64,000 nucleotides of DNA from Nitrosococcus halophilus Nc 4. GTDB taxonomy: Bacteria > Pseudomonadota > Gammaproteobacteria > Nitrosococcales > Nitrosococcaceae. Both the position numbers and the translations under genes were made by a program. How positions within the stretch are numbered: the stretch's first letter is position 1; the number at the start of each line of letters is the position of its first letter. The DNA lies in the NCBI RefSeq assembly GCF_000024725.1, contig NC_013960.1, positions 1,200,261-1,264,260 on the forward strand, in the 5' to 3' direction. This document shows, one piece after another, positions 35,724-46,734 of this stretch. The notes under the pieces are model-generated. The model was not told where the DNA came from. It saw nothing but the letters and a program-made list of their open reading frames with translations, and did not search any database.

Positions 35724-36839
35724 TTAGGAGGTTCCCCGACTTTTACGGCGCAGGCTATCAACGGGTATGGATACGGTATCTGGCTTTTCTGAATAGTTAA
35801 TGGGCAACTCGGGGGCCAAGGGGCCTTCAAGGCGCGGTCCCTGGAGGAAAACCTTGAAAGCCTTCAGAGGATGATCCAGGGTATCGTTGACGGCCGTGGC
35901 TTCATAGCCGCAATGAGCCATGCAATTAGCGCATTTGGGGTGATTTCCGGTACCGTATTTGCTCCAGTCGGTTTCTTCCATGAGGGATTTGAAGGTGGGA
36001 GCGTAACCTTCTTCCGAAAACAAATAGCAAGGTCGTTGCCAGCCAAAAATGTTGCGGGTAGGGTTACCCCAGGGGGTGCACTGGTAAGTTTGATTCCCGG
36101 CCAGAAAATCTAGAAAGAGGCTGGATTGGTTAAATTGCCATTTACGTCCCTTATCCAGGCGGAAGATATCTCGAAATAGGCGTTTACTGGCGGCTCGCTG
36201 GAGGAAAATGTCCTGGCGTGGGGCGCGTTCATAGCTATAGCCTGGGGAGATGGTGATGCCTTCTATACCCATTTCCATGCAGTAGTCGAAAAAGTCAGCG
36301 ACTTCTGCCGGCTTGACGCCCTGGAATAGGGTGCAGTTTACCGTGACCCGGAAGCCCCGCTCGCGGCATAGTTTGATGGCGGCTACCGCCCGATCAAACA
36401 CGCCTTCTTGGCAAACGGAGGCATCATGGTGTTCCCGGTTGCCGTCCAAATGGACGGAAAAAGTAAGGTAAGGGGACGGTGTATAGTCTTTGAGACGCTT
36501 GGCAAGCAGTAGGGCGTTGGTGCAAAGATACACAAATTTTTTGCGTTGGATAATGCCTTCGACGATCTCTGGCATTTCCTTGTGGAGCAGGGGCTCTCCG
36601 CCGGGAATGGAAACAATCGGCGCGCCGCACTCATCAACCGCATCGAGGCATTCCTGGACACTCAAGCGCTTATTGAGGATCTCCTCCGGGTGATCAATCT
36701 TGCCACAGCCGGCACAGGCCAAATTACAACGGAAAAGGGGTTCAAGCATGAGCACCAGGGGATAGCGTTTTTCACCGCGAAACTTTTTGCCCAAAACATA
36801 GCGGCCAACACGATATTGCTGGATTAAAGGTATACCCAT
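35724..36839 (-). CDS. hpnH: Adenosylhopane synthase HpnH (radical SAM)
   Basis: HpnH couples the 5'-deoxyadenosyl group to diploptene to start bacteriohopanepolyol side-chain formation. The 371-residue radical SAM protein carries the cluster motif C-N-L-A-C-A-G-C-G-K near residue 38 (C-x3-C-x2-C), and S-I-P-G-G-E-P-L-L for SAM binding near residue 76. A C-terminal Cys group (C-A-N-C-M-A-H-C-G) near residue 308 may hold a second cluster or metal. It begins 31 bp after the end of ispH on the same strand. Confidence 0.93.
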   Translation of the reverse strand: MGIPLIQQYRVGRYVLGKKFRGEKRYPLVLMLEPLFRCNLACAGCGKIDHPEEILNKRLSVQECLDAVDECGAPIVSIPGGEPLLHKEMPEIVEGIIQRKKFVYLCTNALLLAKRLKDYTPSPYLTFSVHLDGNREHHDASVCQEGVFDRAVAAIKLCRERGFRVTVNCTLFQGVKPAEVADFFDYCMEMGIEGITISPGYSYERAPRQDIFLQRAASKRLFRDIFRLDKGRKWQFNQSSLFLDFLAGNQTYQCTPWGNPTRNIFGWQRPCYLFSEEGYAPTFKSLMEETDWSKYGTGNHPKCANCMAHCGYEATAVNDTLDHPLKAFKVFLQGPRLEGPLAPELPINYSEKPDTVSIPVDSLRRKSRGTS

Positions 36840-36869
36840 GCTTTTCCCCCTTGGAACTTTGAAATAACT

Positions 36870-37832
36870 CTAGTTTTTCGAATGTGCTGCTTGTTTTTGT
36901 TGCAACTCAGCGCGCAGTAGCACTGCGGGTAGGCGAAAACTGACGGATTCTTGAACCCCGTCTAAATCCTGGACTTCTTCTACACCATAGTCACGCAACT
37001 TGTTTAATACCCCTTGCACAAGCACCTCCGGTGTGGAGGCACCGGCAGTAACTCCCACTCGCGACTGGGGGGTAAACCAACTTGAATCGAGATCTTTCGT
37101 ATCCTGGATAAGATGGGCAATAACGCCGTTTTGTTCGCCAACCTCCCGCAAGCGGTTAGAATTTGAACTATTACGCGCACCCACGACCAGTAAGATGTCG
37201 ATTTCTTTACTCATCTCACGGACCGCGTTTTGGCGATTTTGGGTAGCGTAGCAGATGTCATCGAGTTCTGGGCCATGGATTTTGGGAAAGCGCTTCTTAA
37301 GCGCGTCGACGACATCGCGAGTATCATCGATACTGAGGGTGGTTTGGGTCACATAAGCCACATGTTCCGGGTCTTTGATCTCCAATTTTTCTGCTTCTTC
37401 CACCGAGTCCAGGACATATACGGGCCCCTCCACTCGCCCGCGGGTCCCTTCTACTTCCGGGTGGCCCGAATGGCCAATGATGATCAATTCATTCCCGTGG
37501 CGGTGGTATTTCTGTGCCTGGAGGTGAACCTTGGTAACCAGGGGACAGGTGGCGTCAATGACCTGTAAATTATTTTCCTTGGCTGCTTCCACAACGGCAG
37601 TAGCGACTCCGTGGGCGCTGAAAATGGTCACAGAGCCAGGAGGTATGGAGACTAAATCTTCGGTAAAGATGACCCCTCGTTGCTGTAAGTCTTCGACAAC
37701 GTGTTGATTGTGAACGATCTCGTGTAGGACATAAATCGGAGCGCCGTAAATTTCTAGCGCGCGCTCGACTATATCGATAGCACGGACTACCCCGGCACAA
37801 AAACCGCGGGGTTGAGCGAGGGTAACTTTCAT
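36870..37832 (-). CDS. ispH: 4-hydroxy-3-methylbut-2-enyl diphosphate reductase
   Basis: IspH makes IPP and DMAPP from HMBPP, the final MEP step. The 320-residue protein has the three cluster cysteines in G-F-C-A-G-V, A-T-C-P-L-V and C-Y-A-T-Q-N-R, plus the catalytic E-V-E-G-T segment near residue 126. The length agrees with E. coli IspH (316). It is the first gene of the minus-strand hopanoid block and is divergent from dxs, so two MEP genes share one intergenic region. Confidence 0.96.
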   Translation of the reverse strand: MKVTLAQPRGFCAGVVRAIDIVERALEIYGAPIYVLHEIVHNQHVVEDLQQRGVIFTEDLVSIPPGSVTIFSAHGVATAVVEAAKENNLQVIDATCPLVTKVHLQAQKYHRHGNELIIIGHSGHPEVEGTRGRVEGPVYVLDSVEEAEKLEIKDPEHVAYVTQTTLSIDDTRDVVDALKKRFPKIHGPELDDICYATQNRQNAVREMSKEIDILLVVGARNSSNSNRLREVGEQNGVIAHLIQDTKDLDSSWFTPQSRVGVTAGASTPEVLVQGVLNKLRDYGVEEVQDLDGVQESVSFRLPAVLLRAELQQKQAAHSKN

Positions 37833-38138
37833 CGGTTTAATCCTGTTGCTCTCTTAATGTGCAAAAATTTAAGTGTTGTCAGAATGTATTTAATCAGGAA
37901 AAAATACAGGCCGCTAGCGCCCTTTGCAAGTACAATCAAGAGAAACCTTATACTTAGAAAGTATTTCTAGGTTTGCCCTCAGCTTATTTAGGGCTTACCT
38001 TATTAGGAGAGGAGCGTATTTGAGGATTCACTGTTTTGGGTTCCACCCAGCCATCTCTGGTTCCGACGACAAAATCCTTGCGCCTCCGTACGGTGCTCTA
38101 CATAATTAAGAGTCTTAACGCCTTATCATGGATAGACC
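37833..38138. promoter_or_regulatory. Divergent ispH/dxs control region
   Basis: This 306-bp stretch has no convincing gene. It must hold the promoters for ispH (minus) and dxs (plus). I see no clear operator or riboswitch; a partly palindromic run TACTTAGAAAGTA lies near 37952. Confidence 0.45.
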
Positions 38139-40061
38139 ATGACTTCTGCAACTAGCTACCCTTTATTAGAACGGATTGATTCCCCAGAATGCCTGCGCCG
38201 TTTGCCTGAGTCCGAGTTGGAGCCGATGGCTGAGGAATTGCGCGATTTCCTTCTCCATTCCGTCGCTCGCAGTGGAGGACACTTAGCCGCTGGCTTGGGG
38301 ACCATAGAACTGACAATCGCGCTGCACTATGTTTTCAATACCCCCGAGGATCGTCTGGTCTGGGATGTGGGGCACCAGGCCTATCCCCATAAAGTGCTCA
38401 CGGGACGACGGGAGCAGTTGGGAACTATCCGTCAAGCAGGTGGCTTGGCGCCTTTCCCCGCCCGTCATGAAAGTCCTTACGACATTTTCGGCGTGGGCCA
38501 TTCTAGTACTTCAATCAGCGCTGCCCTCGGTATGGCCATCGCCGCTAAGCAAAGAGGTGAGAATCGCAAGAGCATCGCGATTATTGGGGATGGCGGGATG
38601 ACAGCGGGAATGGCCTATGAGGCTTTGGACCATGCCGGCGCCTTGGATGCCGATTTGCTCGTGATCCTGAATGACAACGAGATGTCTATCTCCCCTAATG
38701 TGGGGGCGATCTCCAGCTATTTAACCCGGTTGTTGAGCGGCCGGGTTTATTCCACCGTGCGGGAAGGCAGCAAAAAAGTGCTCGAGCATATGCCGCCTCC
38801 CATGTGGGAATTAGCGCGCCGCACGGAAGAACATGTCAAAGGGATGGTGGCGCCGGGGACCTTATTTGAGGAGATGGGATTTAATTACTTCGGCCCTATG
38901 GATGGGCACGACCTCGCCTCCCTGGTCCGCACCCTACGGAATTTACATAAGTTGAGCGGGCCTCGATTGCTGCACATCGTCACCCGCAAAGGCAAGGGTT
39001 ATACGCTGGCTGAGGAAAACCCGGTGACCTACCATGGGGTGACTCCCTTTGATCCCAAGGTCGGGCTTCAGCATGCGCCAAAGAAACCCTCGCCCGCGGT
39101 GAGTTACACCCAAGTCTTCAGCCAGTGGCTATGTGATATGGCTGCCCAGGATGCCCACTTGGTGGGGATTACGCCTGCCATGCGAGAGGGTTCGGGTCTG
39201 GTGAAATTTTCCGAATGTTTTCCAGAACGCTACTTTGATGTAGGTATCGCTGAGCAGCACAGCGTCACTTTGGCTGCCGGGATGGCCTGTGATGGGCTCA
39301 AACCGGTGGTGGCGATTTATTCCACTTTTCTGCAGCGGGCCTACGACCAACTGATCCATGATGTTGCCTTGCAAAACCTGCCGGTACTCTTTGCAATAGA
39401 CCGGGCGGGGGTGGTGGGACCAGACGGGCCGACCCACGCGGGCAGTTTTGACCTGAGCTATCTTCGCTGTGTTCCCAACATGGTTGTCATGGCTCCGGCT
39501 GATGAAAACGAATGCCGGCAGATGCTCTATACCGGGTTCCTGTTGGAGCAGCCTGCAGCCGTCCGCTATCCTCGTGGGAAAGGTCCTGGGGTGGCGGTCG
39601 AAGCAAAAATGACAGCACTCCCGGTGGGTAAGGCGGAGCTAAAGCGGGAAGGCCAAGGTATTGCCATCCTGGCTTTTGGTGCCATGGTGGCACCCGCCCT
39701 GGAGGCGGCGGAAAAGCTCGATGCCAGCGTGGTGAATATGCGCTTTGTTAAGCCCCTGGATGAAAACATGATTCTGGAAATGGCCATGAGCCATGAATTG
39801 CTGGTGACGGTGGAAGATAACGCTATTGCCGGCGGTGCCGGTAGTGCCGTAAACGAGTGTCTCGCGAACCACGGGATTCCGGTGCCTGTGCTTTTGCATG
39901 GCTTGCCCGATTGTTACTTGGAACATGGCTCCCGAGAAGAACTACTGGCCCACTGCCACTTGGATGGGCCGGGAATTCTCCGGAGCATAGAAACTTACCG
40001 GGCTCAATTGCCTAAATCCAAGGCCGCTATGGCACCTTCCGTAATAGGCGTCCATGGCTAG
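38139..40061 (+). CDS. dxs: 1-deoxy-D-xylulose-5-phosphate synthase
   Basis: The thiamine diphosphate enzyme condenses pyruvate and glyceraldehyde-3-phosphate, the entry step of the MEP pathway. The 640-residue protein has the transketolase-type N-terminal domain with G-H-Q-A-Y-P-H-K, the cofactor motif [10 protein letters not shown] and N-D-N-E-M-S-I-S, a pyrimidine domain with G-I-A-E-Q-H-S and [12 protein letters not shown], and [15 protein letters not shown]. The C-terminal domain carries [12 protein letters not shown]. It is a full-length copy, divergent from ispH and close to the hopanoid genes that use its products. Confidence 0.96.
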   Translation: MTSATSYPLLERIDSPECLRRLPESELEPMAEELRDFLLHSVARSGGHLAAGLGTIELTIALHYVFNTPEDRLVWDVGHQAYPHKVLTGRREQLGTIRQAGGLAPFPARHESPYDIFGVGHSSTSISAALGMAIAAKQRGENRKSIAIIGDGGMTAGMAYEALDHAGALDADLLVILNDNEMSISPNVGAISSYLTRLLSGRVYSTVREGSKKVLEHMPPPMWELARRTEEHVKGMVAPGTLFEEMGFNYFGPMDGHDLASLVRTLRNLHKLSGPRLLHIVTRKGKGYTLAEENPVTYHGVTPFDPKVGLQHAPKKPSPAVSYTQVFSQWLCDMAAQDAHLVGITPAMREGSGLVKFSECFPERYFDVGIAEQHSVTLAAGMACDGLKPVVAIYSTFLQRAYDQLIHDVALQNLPVLFAIDRAGVVGPDGPTHAGSFDLSYLRCVPNMVVMAPADENECRQMLYTGFLLEQPAAVRYPRGKGPGVAVEAKMTALPVGKAELKREGQGIAILAFGAMVAPALEAAEKLDASVVNMRFVKPLDENMILEMAMSHELLVTVEDNAIAGGAGSAVNECLANHGIPVPVLLHGLPDCYLEHGSREELLAHCHLDGPGILRSIETYRAQLPKSKAAMAPSVIGVHG

Positions 40062-40109
40062 CCGGGGAAATGGGCACTTAGGATTGTCTTACTTGCGCTG
40101 GCAAAGAGC

Positions 40110-40538
40110 TTGTCCCACTTTGTGGAGCTAAGGAAACGGGGAAGATTGCCCCCATTGACCTGGGGGCTTGCCTTTAAGTTCTGGGTTTTATGGGTCCTGG
40201 GGGCAGTGATGACCCTGGCTTGGGGACACGCGGTGATTGTGAAATCCTCGCCTGCAGATCAAGAGGTCCTAGCCCGAGCTCCCGAGGCCATTATGCTTCG
40301 CTTTAACGTTAAGATAGAAAAGGCTTTCGCCCAGGCTAGCCTATGGGGGGCCAAGGATCGTCCGAGACGGCTGTCCATTCCTGAGAGCAATTTTGCCCCA
40401 GAGGCCGATCCAGCCCGCCTCTATATTCCACTGCCCTCCCTAGCGCCGGGCCCCTATCAAGTGCGCTATAAGATCCTAGCCACTGACGGGCATACCACGG
40501 AAGGAGTTATTCGTTTCGTTATCAGCGAGCCCCAGTAA
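40110..40538 (+). CDS. copC: CopC-type periplasmic copper-binding protein
   Basis: CopC proteins bind Cu(II) in the periplasm. The 142-residue precursor has an N-terminal signal segment ending in L-A-W-G, after which the mature chain starts H-A-V-I-V-K-S-S-P-A-D, where the N-terminal His is the first Cu ligand. A second candidate ligand His lies in T-D-G-H-T-T-E-G near residue 127, followed by V-I-R-F-V-I. The start codon is uncertain: TTG 40110 is used here, but an internal start nearer the signal peptide is possible. copD follows 13 bp later, giving the common CopC-CopD pair. Confidence 0.87.
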   Translation: MSHFVELRKRGRLPPLTWGLAFKFWVLWVLGAVMTLAWGHAVIVKSSPADQEVLARAPEAIMLRFNVKIEKAFAQASLWGAKDRPRRLSIPESNFAPEADPARLYIPLPSLAPGPYQVRYKILATDGHTTEGVIRFVISEPQ

Positions 40539-40551
40539 GTAGCAGGCAACA

Positions 40552-42195
40552 ATGACCCTGTTAATCGAGTTTTTTGACGTTTTACTGCATGGTCTTGACC
40601 TCATCGCCTTAGGATTGGCTGTGGGAGGGGGGGTGGTGGCTCTTGCCGTGTTACGGCCTTGGCAGCCTCTCACCATTATGGGCCGAATAGCGCTGCAGCG
40701 AAGTGCTCATTTGATCACAGTGGGAGGCGGGGTATTGGCCGCCACTCAGCTCCTCCGGCTTGCGTTTCAGTTTTGGACTTTGGCCGACGACTTCAGGGAG
40801 TGGCCGCTAGCGCAGTTTTTAGCAACCGATTTTGCTCAAGCGGGGATAGTCCGGATCATTGTGGTTTTAGGGCTTACCGCAGTGTCCTGGTTGTGGCTCT
40901 CGCGGCGGCCTACTTCTCTAGCCGGTTGGATAGGGTTGGCGCTTTTGGGTGGGGGAGTGATGATCGCGGGAGCTTGGCTGGTCCATGGGGCAAGCCGGGT
41001 TGATAACCGGGTGCCCCTGATGACTATTACCGTGGTGCACCAGTGGGCTGCTGTCGTCTGGGTGGGGGGAATCTTGCATCTATTAGCCCTATGGCGGCTG
41101 CTATGGGGAAATCTAGAGGCTTCCTATCTTTGGCCCCGCTGGATGGCCCGTTTCTCGCCTGTGGCGTTGGGCGCGGTGGTTCTCCTGGCCGCTGCCGGTG
41201 TCTACCTGGCAATCAACTATGTGGGGAGCTGGCAAGGCCTGATAGGCACCGGCTATGGGACCATGGTGCTCACTAAAGGGGTGCTGCTGCTTTTGGCGCT
41301 GGGCTTAGCCGCGAGGAATTTTTCCCAAGTTAGGCGTTGGCAAAAGCAGCGCCAAGCGACGGGGGTACTGGAAAAATTACCGCCTTTCCTGGGTGCGGAG
41401 GCCTGGGTATTGAGCATCATCCTGCTCTCGGCGGCGGCCCTGGCTTCATTGCCACCGGCGGTGGATACCCCTGACCAACAGGCCAGTTTTACCGAAGTCG
41501 CGGATCGTTTTATGCCCAGGATGCCCCGCTTAGTGCCTCCATCGCGGGAAGAATATTCGGCGGCTGCCAGCTCTGTCTTTGACATTTATTCTTTGCCCGT
41601 GGCCGTGGAAAGGGCTCAGAGTGAGTTTAATCACAATTTCTCTGGTGCAGTAGTCTTGCTTATGGCGTTGTTAGCGCTTGTGGATCGCAGTAAGTTTTTT
41701 ACCTGGGCCCCTCATTGGCCCCTGCTGTTTTTAGGGCTGGCTGTTTTCCTGTTCCTATTTGCCGCTTCTACCGTTTGGCCCCTGGGAGCGGAAAGTTTTT
41801 GGCAGACCTTACAAGTGCCGGTGGTACTGCAACATCGCCTGTTGACGGTGCTGGTCATTGCCTTGGGTTTATTTGAATGGCGGGTGCGGACGGGAAAGCT
41901 AACCCATCCCCGTGCCGTTTTGGTTTTTCCCCTGCTCTGTATGGTGGGCGGTGGTTTATTATTGACCCATTCCCATACGGTGTTTGCCCTGAAATCCGAA
42001 TTTCTCATTGAAGTCAATCATGCCGCTCTCGGTATCCTGGCGGTCGTCATGGGCGTGGGGCGCTGGTTGGAGCTTCGCCTGGAGTCTGCTGAGGGTTACT
42101 GGGCCGGTTGGGTTTGGCGAGTATCATTTGTTCTGGTTGGACTGCTGCTATTATTTTATTCTGAAGCTCCAGTAACTGATGGAGAGAAACATTGA
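40552..42195 (+). CDS. copD: CopD-type copper transport membrane protein
   Basis: The 547-residue protein is an integral membrane protein with about twelve hydrophobic helices. The central CopD domain (about 155-300) has V-H-Q-W-A-A-V-V-W-V-G-G-I near residue 162 and a helix with A-L-G-L-A-A-R-N near 245. A second bundle (380-545) contains further His, such as H-R-L-L-T, T-H-S-H-T-V and N-H-A-A-L-G, which could bind copper. CopD is thought to import copper given by CopC. For an ammonia oxidiser this could feed copper oxygenases, which is inference. Confidence 0.85.
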   Translation: MTLLIEFFDVLLHGLDLIALGLAVGGGVVALAVLRPWQPLTIMGRIALQRSAHLITVGGGVLAATQLLRLAFQFWTLADDFREWPLAQFLATDFAQAGIVRIIVVLGLTAVSWLWLSRRPTSLAGWIGLALLGGGVMIAGAWLVHGASRVDNRVPLMTITVVHQWAAVVWVGGILHLLALWRLLWGNLEASYLWPRWMARFSPVALGAVVLLAAAGVYLAINYVGSWQGLIGTGYGTMVLTKGVLLLLALGLAARNFSQVRRWQKQRQATGVLEKLPPFLGAEAWVLSIILLSAAALASLPPAVDTPDQQASFTEVADRFMPRMPRLVPPSREEYSAAASSVFDIYSLPVAVERAQSEFNHNFSGAVVLLMALLALVDRSKFFTWAPHWPLLFLGLAVFLFLFAASTVWPLGAESFWQTLQVPVVLQHRLLTVLVIALGLFEWRVRTGKLTHPRAVLVFPLLCMVGGGLLLTHSHTVFALKSEFLIEVNHAALGILAVVMGVGRWLELRLESAEGYWAGWVWRVSFVLVGLLLLFYSEAPVTDGEKH

Positions 42196-42207
42196 AGCGA
42201 TAAGCCG

Positions 42208-44316
42208 ATGAAGGTATGGCCGGGAGAACCCTATCCTTTGGGTGCAACGTGGGACGGAGCGGGGACTAATTTTGCCCTTTTTTCAGAGCATGCGACGGCA
42301 GTCGAGCTTTGCCTATTCAATGGCTCAGATGAGACTCGGATCGAGCTTCCGGAAGTGACTGACTTTTCCTGGCATGGTTACTTGCCAGGGGTAGGGCCAG
42401 GGCAGTGCTATGGTTTCCGCGTCCATGGCCCCTATGAACCCCGTGCCGGCCATCGTTTTAATCCGGCTAAACTTTTGCTTGATCCCTATGCCAAGGCCAT
42501 CGCAGGATCGGTGCAGTGGACTGATGCCCTCTATGGTTATCAAATCGGGCATCCCGATGCCGATCTCAGCAAAGACGAGCGGGACAGTGCTTCGATTCTA
42601 CCCAAATGTGTGGTTATCGATCCCAGTTTTGATTGGGAAGGAGATCGCCAACTTTGGACCCCCTGGGACGACACAATAATCTATGAGGTCCATATTAAGG
42701 GCTTTACTGCTCGCCATCCAGAAATTCCGGAGCATCTGCGGGGAACTTATAGCGGCTTGGCCTGCCCGGCGGTGATTGACTACCTTCACTCCCTGGGAGT
42801 GACCGCAGTTGAACTGATGCCCGTTCACCAGAGCGTTTCCGAACGCCCTTTGGTTGAACGGGGATTGAGCAATTATTGGGGCTACAATTCTATCGGCTAT
42901 TTCGCGCCGGATGCCCGCTATGCTGCTAACTCTGAACTAGGCCAGCACGTCACCGAGTTTAAGGCCATGGTCAAGGCATTACATCAGGCGGGGATTGAGG
43001 TGATCCTAGATGTGGTTTATAACCACACAGCCGAGGGGAACCAATTGGGACCTAGCCTTTGTTTTCGAGGGATTGATAATGCCAGCTATTATCGCTTAAA
43101 GCCCGACAACCCCCGTTACTATATGGACTACACGGGCTGCGGTAATACCCTCAACATGATGCATCCCCGCACCCTTCAGCTGATTATGGATAGCCTCCGT
43201 TATTGGGTTCTGGAGATGCATGTGGATGGGTTCCGATTCGACTTGGCGGCGGCCCTCGCCCGGGAGCTCCATGAGGTGGATCGTCTCGGTGCTTTCTTCG
43301 ATATTATTCATCAAGATCCGGTGATTTCCCAGGTCAAGTTGATTGCCGAGCCCTGGGATCTCGGCGAGGGGGGCTATCAGGTCGGTAATTTCCCGCCGGG
43401 CTGGGCCGAGTGGAATGGGAAATATCGGGATTCTGTGCGGGACTATTGGCGCGGGGTGGATCAAACTTTAGGGGAGTTTGCCTACCGCTTTACGGGAAGT
43501 TCCGATCTTTACGAAGCTAGCGGCCGCCGGCCCCATGCCAGCATCAACTTCATCACCGCCCATGATGGTTTTACCCTCCACGATTTGGTTTCTTATAACG
43601 AAAAGCATAATGAGGCCAACGGGGAAGATAACCGGGACGGTGAGAGTCATAACCGCTCCTGGAATTGCGGCGTCGAGGGGCCTACCCATGACCCTAAAAT
43701 CAATAACCTCCGGGCTCGCCAGAAACGTAATTTCCTTGCGACCCTATTTCTATCCCAGGGGGTCCCCATGTTGCTGGGGGGGGATGAGCTAGGCCGGACC
43801 CAAGGGGGGAATAACAATGGTTATTGCCAGGATAATGAGATCTCCTGGTTTGATTGGGACCATAAAGATAATACTTTGCTGGAATTCACCCAACGCCTGA
43901 TTCATTTCCGAAAAGAACATCCTATTTTTCGCCGTCGGCACTGGTTTCAGGGCCGTCCCATTCACGGTGGCGATATCTTTGATATTAAGTGGTTCACTCC
44001 GGAAGGGCAGGAGATGTCCGAAGAAGATTGGAATGTGGGTTATGCCAAATCACTGGGGGTGTTTTTAAATGGGGCAGCGATTGCGAGTACCGATCGTCGT
44101 GGTGAGCCGCTGGTTGATGATAGCTTCTATCTATTATTTAACGCCCATCACAAGCCACTGACTTTTACGCTTCCGGATGAAAAGTGGGGACAACGCTGGG
44201 TAAAAACCCTGGCCACGGATGAGCCACTCCCTGAGGAAGATTCAGACTTTTACCCGGCAGGCAGCGAAATAGGCGTTAAAGGCCGAGCGTTGCTGTTATT
44301 ACGCCAGGTCAGTTGA
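42208..44316 (+). CDS. glgX: Glycogen debranching enzyme GlgX
   Basis: The enzyme cleaves alpha-1,6 branch points of glycogen limit dextrins. The 702-residue protein has an N-terminal CBM48 domain (about 8-100), a GH13 catalytic domain (140-560) and a C-terminal beta domain. GH13 regions are visible as [17 protein letters not shown] (nucleophile Asp), A-E-P-W-D (acid Glu), and [11 protein letters not shown]. Length fits GlgX/isoamylase-type enzymes. It begins 13 bp after copD but has no functional link to it, and no glycogen synthase or phosphorylase genes lie here. Confidence 0.92.
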   Translation: MKVWPGEPYPLGATWDGAGTNFALFSEHATAVELCLFNGSDETRIELPEVTDFSWHGYLPGVGPGQCYGFRVHGPYEPRAGHRFNPAKLLLDPYAKAIAGSVQWTDALYGYQIGHPDADLSKDERDSASILPKCVVIDPSFDWEGDRQLWTPWDDTIIYEVHIKGFTARHPEIPEHLRGTYSGLACPAVIDYLHSLGVTAVELMPVHQSVSERPLVERGLSNYWGYNSIGYFAPDARYAANSELGQHVTEFKAMVKALHQAGIEVILDVVYNHTAEGNQLGPSLCFRGIDNASYYRLKPDNPRYYMDYTGCGNTLNMMHPRTLQLIMDSLRYWVLEMHVDGFRFDLAAALARELHEVDRLGAFFDIIHQDPVISQVKLIAEPWDLGEGGYQVGNFPPGWAEWNGKYRDSVRDYWRGVDQTLGEFAYRFTGSSDLYEASGRRPHASINFITAHDGFTLHDLVSYNEKHNEANGEDNRDGESHNRSWNCGVEGPTHDPKINNLRARQKRNFLATLFLSQGVPMLLGGDELGRTQGGNNNGYCQDNEISWFDWDHKDNTLLEFTQRLIHFRKEHPIFRRRHWFQGRPIHGGDIFDIKWFTPEGQEMSEEDWNVGYAKSLGVFLNGAAIASTDRRGEPLVDDSFYLLFNAHHKPLTFTLPDEKWGQRWVKTLATDEPLPEEDSDFYPAGSEIGVKGRALLLLRQVS

Positions 44317-44327
44317 ATCTATCTTTA

Positions 44328-44340
44328 TGAATGTTTTTCA
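44328..44340. promoter_or_regulatory. Perfect MetR box upstream of metE
   Basis: The sequence TGAATGTTTTTCA fits the known MetR consensus TGAA-N5-TTCA exactly. It ends 96 bp before the metE start. A metR gene lies on the opposite strand at 53141-54091. MetR with homocysteine would be expected to activate metE through this site. No B12 or SAM riboswitch fold was recognised in the 120-bp leader. Confidence 0.7.
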
Positions 44341-44436
44341 TGAAAATATAAAAATAATTAAATTGTATTAATAAAGTGCCTGCGCCACACTATCTCTTGT
44401 TTTTACACACAAGAAATAAATAGGGAGGTATTCCTC

Positions 44437-46734
44437 GTGATCTTGGCGCACAATTTGGGATTCCCACGGATAGGCAGCCACCGGGAGTTGAAGTGGGCAT
44501 TGGAGTCCTATTGGAAAGGACGTTGGAACCAGGAAAAGCTCACTCAGACGGCGAAGGAGTTACGCGCACTCCACTGGCAACGGCAGCATGAGGCCGGCCT
44601 GGATTTAATCCCGGTAGGTGATTTTTCTTGGTATGACCATGTTCTCGATATGTCTACCCTGCTGGGGGTGGTGCCGCCGCGATTTGGTGAACCCCAAGAT
44701 GAAGTCGATGTGGATACTTATTTCGCCATGGCCCGAGGGCAGGGGTCGGGCGGTGAGGGGGGCGCGGCCTGTGAAATGACCAAATGGTTTAATACCAATT
44801 ACCATTACATTGTCCCTGAGTTTCAACCGCAGCAGGATTTTCGTCTTGCCAGCAACGCCCTATTTAACCAAGTCGCGGAGGCCCAAGCGCTGGGTTTTTC
44901 CGTTAAACCGGTATTACTTGGGCCCTTAAGCTTTTTATGGTTGGGCAAGGTTAAGGGCGAGGCCTTTGATAAGCTTTCTTTGTTAGAGTCGCTGCTTCCC
45001 GTTTACGGCCAGTTGTTGCACCGCCTTCAAACCCAAGGAGTCGAATGGGTTCAGATCGACGAGCCCATTCTGGTTTTGGATTTGCCCGCGGATTGGAAGG
45101 CGGCTTTTGAAAAGGCCTACTCTGGCCTGGCGAATAGGGGTCTAAAATGCCTTCTGACCACTTACTTTGGCGCGCTTGGGGATAATACTCACCTTGCTTG
45201 CCACTTGCCTGTAGAGGGGTTGCATATCGATCTGGCGAGCGGTCCCGAGCAACTGACCAAAGTTTTGGATGAGCTTCCTCCCTATAAAGTACTCTCAGCG
45301 GGCGTGGTTGATGGGCGCAATATTTGGCGTAATGATCTGGAGGCCAGTCTCGGACTGCTGGAACCGCTGCGGGAACGCCTTGGGGAGCGGCTTTGGGTGG
45401 CCCCTTCCTGCTCCTTGCTCCATAGTCCCATGGATTTGGCTCTGGAGCCAGCACTGGATGAAGAATTGAAGTCATGGTTGGCTTTTGCGGTGCAAAAAAT
45501 CGAAGAGGTGGTAACCCTCAAACAGGCGTTAGTTGAAGGGCGGAATTCGGTGGCCGGGGCCTTGGAAGTTTCGGCGGCAGCCCAATCTGGCCGCCGCCAG
45601 TCAGATCGGATTTATCGGCCGGAAGTCAGGTCCCGCATGGCCAAGGTGAATCCGGAGATGGCCCGGCGCCGTCACGACTATTCCATTCGTGCCCAAGTCC
45701 AGCGAGAACAGTTAAAACTGCCCCCTTATCCGACCACCACAATTGGCTCTTTTCCCCAGACTTCGAGCATCCGTAAGATACGACGGGATTTTAAGGCGGG
45801 CCGGATTTCTGAGCAGGAATACCGGCTGCAGATGGAAGCGGAGATCGCCAGGGCCATCGAGGCTCAGGAAAACTATGGGTTAGATGTGCTCGTCCATGGG
45901 GAAGCTGAGCGCAATGACATGGTGGAGTACTTTGGCGAGCAGCTAGAGGGCTTTGCCTTTACCCACAATGGCTGGGTCCAAAGCTATGGTTCCCGTTGCG
46001 TTAAGCCACCGATCATCTATGGGGATGTGACTCGCCGGCAGCCCATGACGGTAGCGTGGATACGCTATGCCCAATCACTGACTTCTAGGCGGGTAAAGGG
46101 GATGTTGACAGGGCCGGTCACTTTGTTGCAATGGTCCTTCGTGCGCGATGATCAGCCCTATTCGGATACCTGCCTCCAACTGGCCCTGGCTCTCCGCGAT
46201 GAAGTTCAGGATTTGGAACAGGCGGGTATCAAAATTATCCAGGTGGACGAGCCGGCTTTTCGGGAAGGGTTGCCATTGCGGCGAACGGAATGGGAGCACT
46301 ATTTGGATTGGGCGGTGCGTTGTTTCCGAGTGGCTTCTACGGGAGTGGGGGACGGAACTCAGATTCACACCCACATGTGTTACTCGGAGTTTAACGATAT
46401 CATTCATGCTATCGCTGCCTTGGATGCGGATGTCATTACCATTGAAACTTCCCGCTCCGGTGGGGAACTGTTAGAGGCTTTTGCTGCCTTCGAATATCCT
46501 AATGAAGTGGGGCCTGGGGTCTATGACATTCATTCTCCAGCACTACCCAATGTCAACCAAATCGTGGGCTTGATTAAAAAGGCGGCTGAATATGTTCCCG
46601 CTGAGCGGCTTTGGATCAATCCCGATTGTGGTCTCAAAACCCGCGATTGGCCAGAGGTGGAAGCGGCGCTTTGCACCCTGGTGGCGGCAGCACAAGAATT
46701 ACGGACTGATGAAGTGGGCCTTGCTAGGCGGTAA
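44437..46734 (+). CDS. metE: Cobalamin-independent methionine synthase
   Basis: MetE transfers a methyl group from 5-methyltetrahydropteroyltriglutamate to homocysteine. The 765-residue protein has the two-barrel layout: N-terminal domain with F-P-R-I-G-x-x-R-E-L-K near residue 9, and the C-terminal catalytic barrel with [10 protein letters not shown] near residue 430. Zinc ligands are visible in H-T-H-M-C-Y-S-E-F and at the C-terminus in N-P-D-C-G-L-K-T-R, with a Glu in I-E-T-S-R-S. Start is GTG 44437 with GGGAGG upstream. A MITE-like copy begins directly after the stop. Confidence 0.96.
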   Translation: MILAHNLGFPRIGSHRELKWALESYWKGRWNQEKLTQTAKELRALHWQRQHEAGLDLIPVGDFSWYDHVLDMSTLLGVVPPRFGEPQDEVDVDTYFAMARGQGSGGEGGAACEMTKWFNTNYHYIVPEFQPQQDFRLASNALFNQVAEAQALGFSVKPVLLGPLSFLWLGKVKGEAFDKLSLLESLLPVYGQLLHRLQTQGVEWVQIDEPILVLDLPADWKAAFEKAYSGLANRGLKCLLTTYFGALGDNTHLACHLPVEGLHIDLASGPEQLTKVLDELPPYKVLSAGVVDGRNIWRNDLEASLGLLEPLRERLGERLWVAPSCSLLHSPMDLALEPALDEELKSWLAFAVQKIEEVVTLKQALVEGRNSVAGALEVSAAAQSGRRQSDRIYRPEVRSRMAKVNPEMARRRHDYSIRAQVQREQLKLPPYPTTTIGSFPQTSSIRKIRRDFKAGRISEQEYRLQMEAEIARAIEAQENYGLDVLVHGEAERNDMVEYFGEQLEGFAFTHNGWVQSYGSRCVKPPIIYGDVTRRQPMTVAWIRYAQSLTSRRVKGMLTGPVTLLQWSFVRDDQPYSDTCLQLALALRDEVQDLEQAGIKIIQVDEPAFREGLPLRRTEWEHYLDWAVRCFRVASTGVGDGTQIHTHMCYSEFNDIIHAIAALDADVITIETSRSGGELLEAFAAFEYPNEVGPGVYDIHSPALPNVNQIVGLIKKAAEYVPAERLWINPDCGLKTRDWPEVEAALCTLVAAAQELRTDEVGLARR

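Noticed and set aside
37924-38109. 61-codon frame between ispH and dxs
   Set aside because: It covers the divergent promoter region and shows no protein features.
44317-44436. Cobalamin or SAM riboswitch before metE
   Set aside because: The leader is only 120 bp and A/T-rich, and no B12-box or SAM-type core was seen; a MetR box explains control.
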